Position numbers and translations under genes: made by a program
Shown here: one piece after another, positions 1-10,239 of the stretch
How the letters are laid out: each line of letters opens with the position of its first letter
How positions within the stretch are numbered: position 1 is the stretch's first letter
Source of the DNA: Lojkania enalia
Taxonomy: Eukaryota > Ascomycota > Dothideomycetes > Pleosporales
Length of the DNA stretch: 19,675 nucleotides
Assembly (NCBI GenBank): GCA_010094045.1
Contig: ML986606.1
Span: 223,642 to 243,316, forward strand
Direction of reading: 5' to 3'
The notes under the pieces: generated by a model
What the model saw: only the letters and a program-made list of their open reading frames with translations
What the model was told of the DNA's origin: nothing
Database searches by the model: none

Positions 1-1526
1 TTCTCTTATAACTACTTATTTAGCTATTAATAGGTTAATTTATTATTTATTTTAGCTGTAAAGAGATATTATATAAAAGAAAGTTTAGTTAATATCTAAA
101 CTTCTCTAAATAATTATCTTCTCTTAATAATATATACTTATTTTATTAACTTATAAGAATAATAAATAAAAGCTTTTTTAGCTTTATATATAATAGCAAA
201 CTATAGTAGAAAAGAGTAATAGAATACTATTCTTCTAGTCTTTTAAGACTATAGTATTATATAAAAGCTAGGAGTAATTATTACTAATAACTTAACTATA
301 AATAATATACTTTATTATATAATATCTTAATATCTTCTAGATATTAAAAATATTACTTAGAATTTCTTATATTAATAAATCTACTATTAAGGATATATAA
401 TTAATTTTATTATTTAAACTTTTCTCTTTAATAAGGCTTAATTTAAAAGGATTAAATTATATAATAAAGGGAATATACTTAAGAATAAATTAGATAAATA
501 AGCTTAAATAGAAAAAGAAGAAACTTTTATATAATAAGTATTCTAGGAAAGCTTTATAATATTATTATTTACTATTATTCTTTAGCAAATCGTATAAAAG
601 AATTCGTTTCTTTAATATAATAGCAAATTCTACTTAATAATTCTATATAGTAGAATAGCTAGTATTAAATATTAAGTATAATATTTAAGAAAGAGTTAGC
701 TATTAACAATTATATTAAAGTAAATTTTAAATTACTTAAAAAGAACTATCTTTCTCTATAAGATTAAAAGGCTCTTTATATAATAAGCTTCTTTTTATAG
801 CTATTCTACTAAATAACTCTAGAGACTTAAAGTAACCGTATTATATTTAATTAACTTCTTTTTATAATAGATATTTTTAGTAAATATATAGAGAAGTTTT
901 TAAATTCTTATTATATAAATAAAGACTTATTTATATAAATTTAATAAGTAGTTTAAAAGTTTAAGAAGTATTATTATAAAATAGATAACTTATCTTTTTA
1001 TACTATTATACTTATTCTTTATCTAAATTATTATATAAAATATATAAAAATTTAGTAGAAATAAGATTATTAAAAGATTATACTTTCTAGAGTAAAAAAG
1101 CTTTAAATATAATATTAAGATTTACAAATTTAACTAAATTTAGTATTATATAAAATACCTAAATTTATATCTCTATAAGAACTTAATAAATTTAACTAAA
1201 TTATTAATAAGTTTAATTAATAAATTACTTAGCTAATAAATTAAAATAAAGATAAGAATTACTATACTAAAGTACTATATAAAGTTTAAGTATCTTCTTT
1301 ATAATAGTAGTATAGAAGTATATAAAAGAAACGCTAGTTATAACTTTTAATATTTATAGTAAATATTTTATCTATTCTAGTAATAAGCGATAAACTAGAA
1401 CGAGTATTTTTAGAAGGTTATTATATAATCTTATAGGAGAGAATATAGTTTAATATATTAAGTATTAAACATATAAAATATATAAAAAGTTGGTATTAAA
1501 GTAGAATTTTAATAGGAAACTCTTAA
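1..1526 (+). pseudogene. hAT transposase remnant, Restless-like fungal type (5' end outside window)
   Basis: RIP-degraded cut-and-paste transposase; its N-terminal DNA-binding part lies left of the window. Frame 1 (from base 1) holds the first part of the RNase H-like fold: an Asn-Ile-stop-Thr-Ser block at 91-105 corresponds to the DxWTS motif (Asp changed to Asn at 91), and Thr-Asn-Asn at 283-291 is the second catalytic block (TDN, Asp to Asn at 286). A GHIINL-like block follows near 391. Between about 530 and 545 the frame moves to frame 3, where a GKLHN block (546-560), a Lys-Phe-Lys-Lys-Tyr-Tyr-x-x-(Thr/Ile)-Asp block near 960-990 and the C-terminal dimerisation motif SDKLERVF (1386-1409), then IKSW, are read. 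Stops sit at expected Trp/Gln/Arg sites. The terminal TAA at 1524 may be original or RIP-made. Family assignment is strong from motif order; the frame change needs at least one indel. No terminal inverted repeat was located. Confidence 0.85.
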
Positions 1527-2444
1527 AATGTTTAGAGGTATCTAAAATTAAGTATAATATATTATATATATTTAAATTATAAGAAATATATTTAGCCTAA
1601 TTTTAAATCTAATACTAACTACTATTAAGAACTCTATTAAAAGACCTACTACTTTTACTACTATTATCTTTTAAAAATACTAAATAAATATAGTTATAAT
1701 ACTTAGTATATTTATTATATATTAGCTTAGAGTTATTATTATTATAAATAGTATATTAAGAAATATAGTTAGTATAAATATAGTTAGAATATATACTATT
1801 AATCCAGCTATTAAAAAAGATATATCTAATATATATAATAAATTATCTTATATAATTATAAACGATAGTATAATAATTATATAACTAGATATTTAGAACG
1901 CTATAGGAATAGATAAGAAAGCTCTTAATATAAGATTAGTACTAAAATAAAAGAGTAGTAGTATTAATTTAGTTATATTATACTATAATAAAAATATTAG
2001 CTAAATTATATAGAGAAAGACTTTAAATATAAATTAAGAAGTTAGTAAGTTTAGTAATTTTAGAGCTCTTTTTAATAGTTAAATTAAATATATTATAGGA
2101 TTTAGGCTATTAATTTCTTACTATAAAGTAGAAGATCTTACTTAAATAAGCTATAATAAGTAGATAGAAAATTAAAATCTTTTCGTATATAGTAGAGTTT
2201 AAGAAAATAGTTTAACTAGTAGCTAAACTACTAAATCTAGTAATAGTATATCTAATAACCTAGACTAGATTAGTATAGAGAATCTAATTAACTTAGTTAA
2301 TAAGAATTATATAAGTAGTTTTATAGTAATTATTATAAGGCTAAAGAGTAGTATTAGTAAAGGAAGGATTGTTAAAGTTTATATTAATATTATATAAGAG
2401 TAAGTATAGAAAAGATAAATTAGTAGTATAAAGAAATAGAGGAA
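1527..2444. other. AT-rich unassigned stretch between the hAT remnant and gypsy copy A
   Basis: About 920 bp without a recognisable gene. One plus-strand frame between roughly 1700 and 2440 has fewer stops than its neighbours and reads as a hydrophilic, Lys/Ser/Asn-rich protein. It could be a decayed transposase tail or the 3' part of the hAT element, but no motif is good enough to name it. No inverted repeat, tRNA or simple repeat was seen. CpA/TpG depletion is as strong as in the flanking transposons, so this is probably old repeat sequence rather than unique intergenic DNA. Confidence 0.5.
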
Positions 2445-2982
2445 TATTATAGATACCATTATAGGGATCCCTATACTAGACCTAATCGAGATTTAGAACT
2501 CTATATAGCTAGAAGAATAAGACTAATATAAGATATATAACACGTTTAATAGCTTAGTTAACTAAATAACTAAATATACTTAATCGCTTAGTTAACTAAG
2601 TAACTAAATAGGAAGAAATAGTAAGGGAACTAAATTATATTTAACAACCTTACAACTCTAACCTTTATAGCTCTTTATAGTTAACTTAAATATCCTTTAT
2701 ATACTCTACTTATATACTTCTATTATAGGCTTATAAGAATAATCCTCTTACAGCACGTAATTACTCTTAGTTATTACCCTATCCTATACTTAACTAGTTA
2801 GAGGCTATTATACTTTAACTACCCTTATAAAGCTAGAAGAAGTAAGACTAGTTAGACTACTCTAATTATAAGAAAAGAGATACCTTTAATAAGTAACGTA
2901 GGAAACTTATATAAGTAAAATATTAGGATTAGCTAATAAGGCTACCTCTTTAGAGGTAGGTAGAATAACTATATTTATAAGA
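2445..2982 (+). repeat. Candidate 5' LTR plus leader of gypsy copy A
   Basis: Non-coding sequence preceding gag, shared with 11812-12316 in copy B. Homology between the copies starts abruptly at TATTATA/TGTTATA, which is what an LTR 5' boundary should look like. The LTR 3' end and the primer-binding site cannot be fixed, because neither copy keeps a 3' LTR for comparison; a CTTACA at about 2747-2752 is only a candidate end. It is 33 bp longer than in copy B, through a 34-bp tandem duplication offset by one G. Confidence 0.55.
2552..2610 (+). repeat. 25-bp direct repeat pair in the gypsy A leader
   Basis: Two 25-base copies (2552-2576 and 2586-2610), separated by 9 bases, differ at one site (A versus G). 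Copy B has a single copy at the corresponding place, so the duplication is specific to copy A and arose after the two copies separated, or was lost from B. Both contain a GTTAACTAA core. Confidence 0.8.
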
Positions 2983-4581
2983 ATATAGAACAAATTAATA
3001 TAATAATAGAAATAGCTAGTTCTAGTAGACAAATAGATAAGAAGCCTAAAGGAGACTTAGAACAGCCTTCTTAAAAGTCTTAAAGAAATATAAGGAATAG
3101 TTAATAGTAAGTAAAGAATAGAACTTACGGGAATTATCTAGAAACTTAAGTAAGTTAAAAGAGTACTACTAACAATGTATTATTAGCGATGAATTAAGTT
3201 AGTACTACTTAATAAGTTTAATAGAACTAGGTTTAAATTTAAAGGATTTCTAGTAGTAGTAAGAATTTATATTAATACTAACCTAGATATTATCTAGTAT
3301 AAGAATAAGAAAGTACTATTTATAGGAGCCTACCTAACAGGTAAACTACTTAACTAGTTCTAGTCCTTTCTAATAGATTTTAAGAACTATATAGAAGAAT
3401 ACTAGAAAAGTAAAACTAAAGTAATATTTATAAGCCTAATATACTTCTAATAGAAACTTAAACTAGCGTTTAAAGATATTAATAAAGTATAAGTAGTGGA
3501 AGATAGATTCTACAATCTAGTTTAACTAGAATCTATTATCTTATATATATTGAGTTTTTAACAGCTCTCGAATAAAGTTATATAGAACGACTATAATATA
3601 ATAGTAAAGTTCTATAGAGGATTAAAAATAGAAATAAGAAGGGTAATAATATATATAGAATAACCTTAGAACCTAGTATTATACTTCTAACTAGTAAAAA
3701 GAATTAACAACAAACTATATTAGTTTAAAAATAAGAAAAGGTAAGTATACTATTAAAGGGTACGCTTTTTAGTAAAGGTTGCTAACACGGGCGGACTTAT
3801 AGACTTAAGTACTACTAGAGAAAAGAAGCTAAAGCTATAGGCGACTTAAGAAAAGAAGACTTAGAAGAAAGATATTAAATACTACAATTGTTAGAAACTA
3901 GAATATATAATAAAAGAATATAGAAGTAAAAAGAAAGAAAAGAAAAACCGGTCTATAGAAGATAAACCGCAGGAAGTAGGTAAAGAAAAACTAGCTATAA
4001 TTATAGAATATAGAACCCTATATTAGTTCTTCTATAATAAAGATAAATGTTAAATATACCGACAACTTAAAGAAACTATAAAATATTAGCTTTAGAAGAA
4101 AATATAACTTACAGTAATATAAGAATATATAAAAAGATAGCTAGAAGAAGTTTAAGAAGAATTAGATAAGAATAAAGAAATAAATACTCTATTATAAATA
4201 GAAGAAGCTACTACTAGAGTACTAATACCTAAACTAGTATTTAGAGTATATTCTATATACTAATAAGGAATAATTAGGTATAAATAGAGAACCCCAGCTT
4301 CTATAGCTACCTTATAAGAGGAACTACCTATAAGATTCTATAATAAGAATAGACTAGAATAAAATATTATCGACGTTTATAAAGAATAGTAAAATATCTA
4401 CTCTAGAGAAATCTACTTCTTATACTTCTAAAAATAGATAGAAATAATAAAAGTAGTAGAAGAATACCTTAGTATAATAGATTAGAATAAGACTATATAT
4501 ATAGTACGAAAAGTAGTAGCTTTCTTATAAAGTAAAGTACTAGTAAAGTACTAGGTACTAAAGGTATTATAATATAAATAA
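2983..4581 (+). pseudogene. Gypsy copy A gag and start of linker (5' half of split gag-pol)
   Basis: Degenerate Gag in frame 1. The initiator is ATA at 2983; copy B keeps ATG at the matching site (12317), so this is an ATG to ATA change. The first ~45 codons are Lys/Gln/Leu/Glu-rich and coiled-coil-like. The retrotransposon Gag domain follows (about 3240-3680), with FLVVVRIY, LxGK and a GDIN-like segment. A Lys/Arg-rich stretch leads to a CCHC zinc knuckle at 3880-3921: first Cys TAC, second Cys intact TGT, His and last Cys both TAT, in exact CX2CX4HX4C spacing, consistent with RIP of TGC/CAC/TGT codons. After it comes a Glu/Lys-rich linker of unknown role, cut at 4581 by copia. Many TAG/TAA codons interrupt the frame. 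It continues in the same frame at 10240. Confidence 0.85.
4577..4581. repeat. Target-site duplication (left), aataa
   Basis: The five bases directly before the copia 5' LTR are repeated directly after the 3' LTR (10235-10239). Gypsy copy B carries the uninterrupted site once, within ataaataagaatag (around 13906-13920), which serves as the empty-site control and fixes the insertion point. Confidence 0.9.
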
Positions 4582-4785
4582 TGTTATAGGGATTTTCGGC
4601 TAGTCTACCAAGCTGTATCAAATATTAACGTATAATATTACGGTCGATATCACGCCGGATATTATACTAGATATTAGCTGATATACCCCTTTTTCATGTA
4701 TATAAATATGGCCCGCTAGCTATCTTTAATCAACTAGTTCAGCTCCTTATCTCCCTCCCTAAGATAAGATTCGCTTCTTACTATA
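4582..4785 (+). repeat. Copia 5' LTR (204 bp)
   Basis: It begins TGTTATAG (canonical TG kept) and ends CTATA, where the 3' LTR has CCACA, so the terminal CA has become TA by RIP. A TATA-box-like tatataaat lies at 4699-4707, and a pyrimidine-rich segment (ctccctccct) at 4751-4760. It would supply promoter and transcript start for the element. It differs from the 3' LTR at 21 of 204 positions by hand alignment, without gaps. Confidence 0.95.
4699..4707 (+). promoter_or_regulatory. TATA-box-like site in copia 5' LTR
   Basis: The sequence tatataaat lies in a block conserved without change between both LTRs (also 10148-10156). Its place in the middle of a 204-bp LTR suits a core promoter at a U3/R boundary. 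The function is inferred from sequence and position only. Confidence 0.5.
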
Positions 4786-4796
4786 GTTATAAGCCC
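4786..4796 (+). other. Copia primer-binding site, half-tRNA initiator Met type
   Basis: The bases gttataagccc directly abut the 5' LTR. With one RIP reversal (A at 4791 back to G) they are the exact complement of GGGCUCAUAAC, the anticodon stem-loop segment of fungal initiator tRNA-Met. Drosophila copia is known to prime from a 5' half of initiator tRNA-Met at this same region rather than from the tRNA 3' end; the match and its position suggest the same mode here. I recalled the tRNA sequence and did not search for it. Confidence 0.75.
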
Positions 4797-5040
4797 GGTT
4801 ACCGTACTAAAATAGCTGTAACTTAATTTATATATCGCGATTAATATTATACCTTTTTTATTTAGTATTATAATATTGCAATATTATTATCTTTATTATT
4901 TACCAACAATCTTTAGGTACTTAACTATTAGAATTATATGTAAATTCTATACTTTATAAGCCTATTAACACACTGTATCGCGTTTAAGGCTATTTTTATT
5001 CTCTAGTATCGATATATCCTAATATATTTCTAGTATTATA
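4797..5040. other. Copia untranslated leader
   Basis: About 240 bp between the primer-binding site and the presumed gag start. AT-rich, with no recognisable gene. It would carry packaging signals in a living element, but none can be identified here. Confidence 0.6.
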
Positions 5041-8000
5041 ATAGTTGCACACTCCTCTATAGCTATATTTAAGAAGAAGATACTTAGTACTCCTAGTAAT
5101 TAGGAGGATTAGCTCGAGCAGTATAAACTAATAGCTAGTAGGCTAAGGGTATAGAAATATTTAGATCTAAGCGTACCTCCTAAAAAGGTTAAAATCTATA
5201 GGCTAGAACCTTCCCTCCCTAATATAGGTAAGTTCCGGACCCCGAAGATAAATTCAGAAGGGGAAATAGAAAGATACTCCTCTAGTAGAGTTATATATAA
5301 GGAGATAACCTTAATATAAACAATAGATTAGAACTAGGTAAGGGACTAGTATAACTAATAGAGAAAGGATTAGATTAAGATTAATAACGCTCTCCGTACT
5401 ATATATAGTAATATTCTAATAACAACATCGCCTTAATATAAAATAATACTTAGTAATAATATAACCAGCTATAAGATTCTTAGAATCTTATAGAAAAAGT
5501 TAGTATCTACTATTAAGTCGAGGGAGCAACTAATCTAGAAGGAATATTAAGCTCTCCTCAAGTACCTAACTAATAGAAAGGTAGAGAAGTAGTTAAATTA
5601 GTAGAATTAGATAATTTATTATACTAAAGCTGCTAGTTTAGTAGAAGTTTAGGGCCTTAGAATAGAAAAGGATTTTCTTCTAATAGTTGCTAAGAAAGAT
5701 AAGGTGTAGGCGCTAATCTATATAGTACTAATTAACACTAAAAATAAGCTAGATAGAATTAATTAACCGATTCCTACAATTAAATAATTAGTATACTAAT
5801 ATACTAATTACTATAGATGTTTTAATCTATAAAAAACGCTCGGCTTATTTACAACTTTACAACGTCTATTAATTCCTTAAGTAAATTCTAATAGAATTAC
5901 ACAGTAGTCTTAAGAAAAATCCGGTTTACAATTACGTACTCTACTACCCTACTTCTATAAGAAGTAGTACTTCTAGAGTAATTGCGAGTATGTAAACGAA
6001 TCGATTAGGCTACTAAACTAGATACTAGATTAGGAAATACTAAAAGCCTGAGATAATATTTTAAATAGGAATAACTAGGGGAAAAAGAATACTCTAAAGA
6101 TAAATATAGAAAAATATAAGAAGTCGAAATCCTCGTTTAATAGTAAAGCTTCTACGAAGGCTGCTAGCTTCTAGGGAAATACCTAGGTAATTTAAAGGGG
6201 CAATTTTTTAGCAAGTACTACCCCTAAAAAAGAAGAGACTAGTATCTTAAATCGGTAGATACTTAATCTAGATTCTAATATCTATATATACAACTCTAAG
6301 GCTTTTAGTTAGTAGACTACTTAGATAGTAAATTCTAAAGATAAAATTACTGTAGAAGGTAGTATATACCCTATATTAAAATAGAGTACTATTATAATTA
6401 CAATTAATTCTTCTATAGGCCTAAGAGATATTAAGCTAATAAAAGTTACTTATATCCCTTAGTTACTAACTAATATAATAGCCCTAATTAGAAATAGGAA
6501 ATAGAGTATCTAGTTTAACTTAGGTAGAGATTACCTTTACTAGTATAATTACTATAATATCGTTTATTATTTAGAATTGTTTAATAGCTACTAGCTACTA
6601 GATATAGATCTAGTAAAAAGACCTCTACTCGATTCGCTTTCTGGATATAAGATAGTTGTAGTAATTAAGAAAAAGCTCTTCTATTACTAGTAACTAATAT
6701 AAATTATTTCTTCAGCTGAAATACACCGATTATTAAACTATCTAGATAGAGATTTAGTATTAGCCCTACTTTAAGTAGTTGAGGATATCTAGTTAAGTAA
6801 TTAGAAAGTACTAGTATAGTAAGATTATTAGATATATATATAAGCGAAGTTATTATAGTAGATTAGCTAGTATAGTTAGCTTTACCTAGCTACTAAACTA
6901 TTTAAGAGAATTGTAATTAATATTATACAACTTTAGAAGAACTATAAGAGGTACTATAATAGTAAGAGATACCTATTTTATATAGTTAATTAGGTATTCT
7001 AGTAGTATAAGAGATTTACGATATATAATTAGTTAAAATCTACCCTTATAAAAGCCTTTAAAATACTGTTAGCAAAAATTAAACAATAGTATAAAAGAAA
7101 GATTATATATATCTATATAGATAATAATTTAAACTTCTTAGAACTTATAGAAGTATTACTTAATTAAAGAATTGCGATTAAAGCTCGCGCGCCTTATATA
7201 CCTAAGTAGAATAGTCTAGTAGAGTAAGTAGAATACTAAATTATAACCCGCGCGCGCGCTCTCGTAATAGAAAGTAATATTTCTAATAAATATACTAACG
7301 AATTAGCTTATATAGCGATATACCTACTTAATAGAACGCCGATTATAAGCCTTTAATTTAAAACCCTATATAAGACTATTTTTAGCTATAAACTATCTCT
7401 TATTTACCTTTAGGTTATAGAATCGCGAGCGTACGTTTTAGATAAAACTCTATTAAAAGGTGATAAACTAGCGTTGTAAGTACTAATTAGAAAACTCTTA
7501 CAATATAGGAGTACGAATATATACTAAGTACTAATTCCGAAACTAAAATAGGTACTTAATACTAGAGATGTTATATTTAGCGATATTATATCTAGTAAGG
7601 AGGAGGAATATCTGTTAAAAGAATCCCTAGAGAAGTTTCTTTTTTAAATTAATAATATTAAGAGCTCTATTAATAGTAGTAATAATAAAACGATTAAAGT
7701 CGTAGAAGCGATCTATAAGAATTAGCTACCTAATTAAGATATCCCTACTAAGTTAGTAGGTAATTTAATTAGTAAGAAGGCCTATTAGTAGGAGAATACT
7801 ATTTTTAAAGAACAAATCGACGATATTACTAGTAATTAGAGACTCCTAATACTAGAATCAACACTAGTACTAATACTAAGAAATTAGGATACCCCTATAG
7901 CGCTGTTAGTAGATAGTAAGGATACTACGTTTAGCGATAATTTACTATAAGAATAGTAACTATCGTCTCCTTATACTTTTATACTCTTAAGAAGAATAAA

Positions 8001-9834
8001 TAATATCTTATAGAAAGAAGAAATTAGTAGCTAAATATTAAAGGATAATATAATCTAAAAAGGTAAGTTCCTATACAGCCGCAGGCTGCCTTAGTTATAC
8101 TTTACAACCTTCGCAGTACTATCTAATAGTAAGCTAATACTAGTAAATTATATAAAGAAAACTCGTACTATTAGAAAATATTATTATAATTAGCTTCTAC
8201 TAGAACCGAAGTACTATAAAGATCTAAAGAATTACCCTTTTAGTACTAGCTTCTATAAGGTCTATCGTGTTAAGTTATAGAAGTAGAAGGATATAGATAC
8301 CTGGTAAAAGGTAATAATCCTCTAAGACTCTACTAAAATTCTCCTAGTAATATAGGTATTTATATATAAATTTAATAAGAATAGTTTCCTATATAAATTT
8401 AAGGCTAGATTAGTCGTATACGGCGATTTACAATCTTAATAGAGAGATATCTATACTACTATACTAGCTATACAAACCTTTTACTTTCTAATATTAATTG
8501 CAACTTATTTTAAACTTAATATATACCAGTTCGATATTATTAATACGTTCTTTAACTACTAATTAGATAGGTTAATATATATCTATATACTAGAAGGTTT
8601 CGTATATAAATATAGGAAATATCTATAACTATAGAAAGCTATATATAGCTTTAAAGATACTCCGAAACTTTAGTATTATAAGCTAGATAGGACTCTAAGG
8701 TAATTAGGCCTTAAAATAGTACTAGGAATATCTTACTTATATGTAAATAATAAGCTAATCGTCTTCTTTTATATTAATAATATCGTAATTCTAGTTTATC
8801 TATTAAATATCTTTACTAAGTAGAAATTTAAATCGTAATTAAGTAATAAATACAAACTCCGATCTTTTAAAGATCTAAATTAGTTTCTAAAAGTTCAAGT
8901 CGTATATAATATATAGTAGTATAAAACCTAGCTACTATAGGACTTATTTATTAATAAGATAGTAGCGCGATTTAATATTACGGTTAATAAGAAGGCGCTA
9001 AGTATACTTCTATATAAGAATATACTACCAGCTGCTACTAAGGAATCCTCTAATAGGATATCTTACTACTAACAACTAATTAGTTGTCTAGCCTAAATTA
9101 TAGTTTTTATACACCTTAATATTACGCGAGCGTACTCGATATTATTATAATACTTTTAAAATCCTAGCAATTATTATATTAACGCTGCCTTAAGGGTATA
9201 GTAATATCTAATTAGTATAAAGTACTTAGTAATTATAGTAATAGCTAATAATATATAAAATACTTCTACTATTAGCTAGAGTAATAATACTAATTATATT
9301 AACCCTATAGAGTAATTACTATTCTATAGCGTATCTGATACAGCCTTTAGCAATAATTCTAATACTTGTTAAAGTTCCTATAGCTATATATTTTAACTTT
9401 TTAGGATGCCGATCGATTAAAAAGCTTTAATTTAGCGTACAGTTACAAAATCAACTACTAAAGTAGAATTATTAGTACTATTAGTCGCCGGATTAGAAAT
9501 AGAGTAGTAGTAAAAGGCTTTTACCTTACTATACTTCTATATTAATATACAACCAGTGCTACTTTGCGATAATTAATAAATAGTAGATATTATAAATAAG
9601 CTATCTAAGCGCTTTAATACTAAACTTCGCTATATAGATATATACTAGTACTAGCTATGTTAAGAAGTAGCAGAGTAGAGACTTATAATTAGTTAGCAAC
9701 CAACGAATCTAATGCCAGCCGACGGTCTTATAAAAGTTCTACAGCTACAACAATACTAAAGGTTTATTAAGCAACTGAAAATAGAAGATATTTTAGCTAG
9801 AATCGAATCTCAGGAATTTCTATCAGCTAAATAA
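5041..9834 (+). pseudogene. Copia gag-pol polyprotein, RIP-inactivated
   Basis: One frame of about 1597 codons, riddled with TAG/TAA. The likely start is ATA (5041; 5038 also possible), from ATG. Gag opens with the copia pattern W..W (both Trp now stops), then an RVWKYLD-like block near residue 40. A degraded Cys/His cluster lies at about residues 304-316 (5950-5988). Protease: ILNLDSN with the catalytic Asp kept at 6271. Integrase: degraded CxxC (6826, 6835), then Asp-Asn-Glu triad positions 6988 (Asp to Asn), 7120 (Asp kept) and 7222 (Glu kept), with APYIP-K and a NRTP block. RT: QFDII (Asp at 8533 kept) and YINN at 8770-8781, where YIDD has lost both Asp. RNase H: SDTAF (Asp 9337) and STTKVE (Glu 9466), ending with PADGL and a TAA at 9832. 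Frame is kept from Gag to RNase H, so damage is by substitution, not indels. Confidence 0.93.
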
Positions 9835-10019
9835 ATCGATTACTAATAAGAATCTTAGGGGGTAATTAAAAATTAATTATAACTCACCCTATATTATATT
9901 AAATTAATATTTCTACAAGCGTACTTAGCTTTACTACTAGTTACTCTATATAATTTACCTCTTTTAGTATAGTATCTACCTTTATTTTTTTCGACGCAGC
10001 TTCTCCTTTGCAGTTAAAG
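9835..10019. other. Copia 3' untranslated segment
   Basis: About 185 bp between the gag-pol stop and the polypurine tract. No reading frame or motif was recognised. Confidence 0.6.
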
Positions 10020-10030
10020 CTGGGGGGGTA
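10020..10030 (+). other. Copia polypurine tract
   Basis: ctgggggggta lies directly before the 3' LTR start at 10031, with seven G residues at 10022-10028. A purine run here is the expected primer for plus-strand DNA synthesis. The G run contains almost no CpA/TpG context, which explains its survival in an otherwise AT-shifted region. Confidence 0.85.
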
Positions 10031-10234
10031 TATTATAGAGATTTTTAGCTAGTCTACCGAGCTGTATCAGATATCGACGTATAATATTACGGTCGATATC
10101 ACGCCGGATATTACGCTAGATATTAGCTAATATACCCCTTTTTCATGTATATAAATATGGCCCGCTAGCTATTTTTAATTAACCAGTTCAGCTCCTCATC
10201 TCCCTCCCTAAAACAAGATTCGCCTCTCACCACA
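10031..10234 (+). repeat. Copia 3' LTR (204 bp)
   Basis: It starts TATTATAG (TG changed to TA) and ends CACCACA (CA kept), mirroring the damage in the 5' LTR, where the other end is hit. It is less altered internally than the 5' LTR in its last 35 bases. It holds a perfect 9-bp inverted repeat, gatatcgac (10070-10078) and gtcgatatc (10092-10100), upstream of the TATA-like site at 10148-10156; the left arm is mutated in the 5' LTR. Confidence 0.95.
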
Positions 10235-10239
10235 AATAA
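10235..10239. repeat. Target-site duplication (right), aataa
   Basis: Second copy of the 5-bp duplication flanking copia. Gypsy A sequence resumes at 10240 with gaatagg, as in copy B. Five bases is the usual duplication length for LTR retrotransposon integrases. Confidence 0.9.

Larger units (their letters stand above)
4582..10234 (+). mobile_element. Copia (Ty1)-like LTR retrotransposon, structurally complete, RIP-inactivated
   Basis: A 5653-bp element nested in the gag-pol linker of gypsy copy A. It has two 204-bp LTRs of identical length, a 5-bp target duplication, a primer-binding site touching the 5' LTR, one gag-pol frame of about 1597 codons (frame 1), and a G7 polypurine tract two bases before the 3' LTR. 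Domain order is Gag, protease, integrase, RT, RNase H; integrase before RT makes it copia rather than gypsy. The 21 LTR differences are all transitions. It is visibly less AT-rich than its surroundings, which fits a later arrival or fewer RIP cycles. Confidence 0.95.

Noticed and set aside
1960..2060. Possible CCHC or pogo-type zinc finger at the end of the 1700-2100 frame.
   Set aside because: The spacing of candidate Cys/His codons does not fit CX2CX4HX4C in any frame without assuming changes RIP cannot make.
2740..2760. 3' end of the gypsy LTR and its primer-binding site at CTTACA.
   Set aside because: There is no second LTR in the window for comparison and the following bases match no tRNA end I can recognise.
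5950..5988. A clear Gag zinc knuckle in copia.
   Set aside because: Candidate Cys/His codons are present in the right frame and place, but the spacing reads CX1CX3HX4C rather than the standard form, so it is described only as a degraded cluster.
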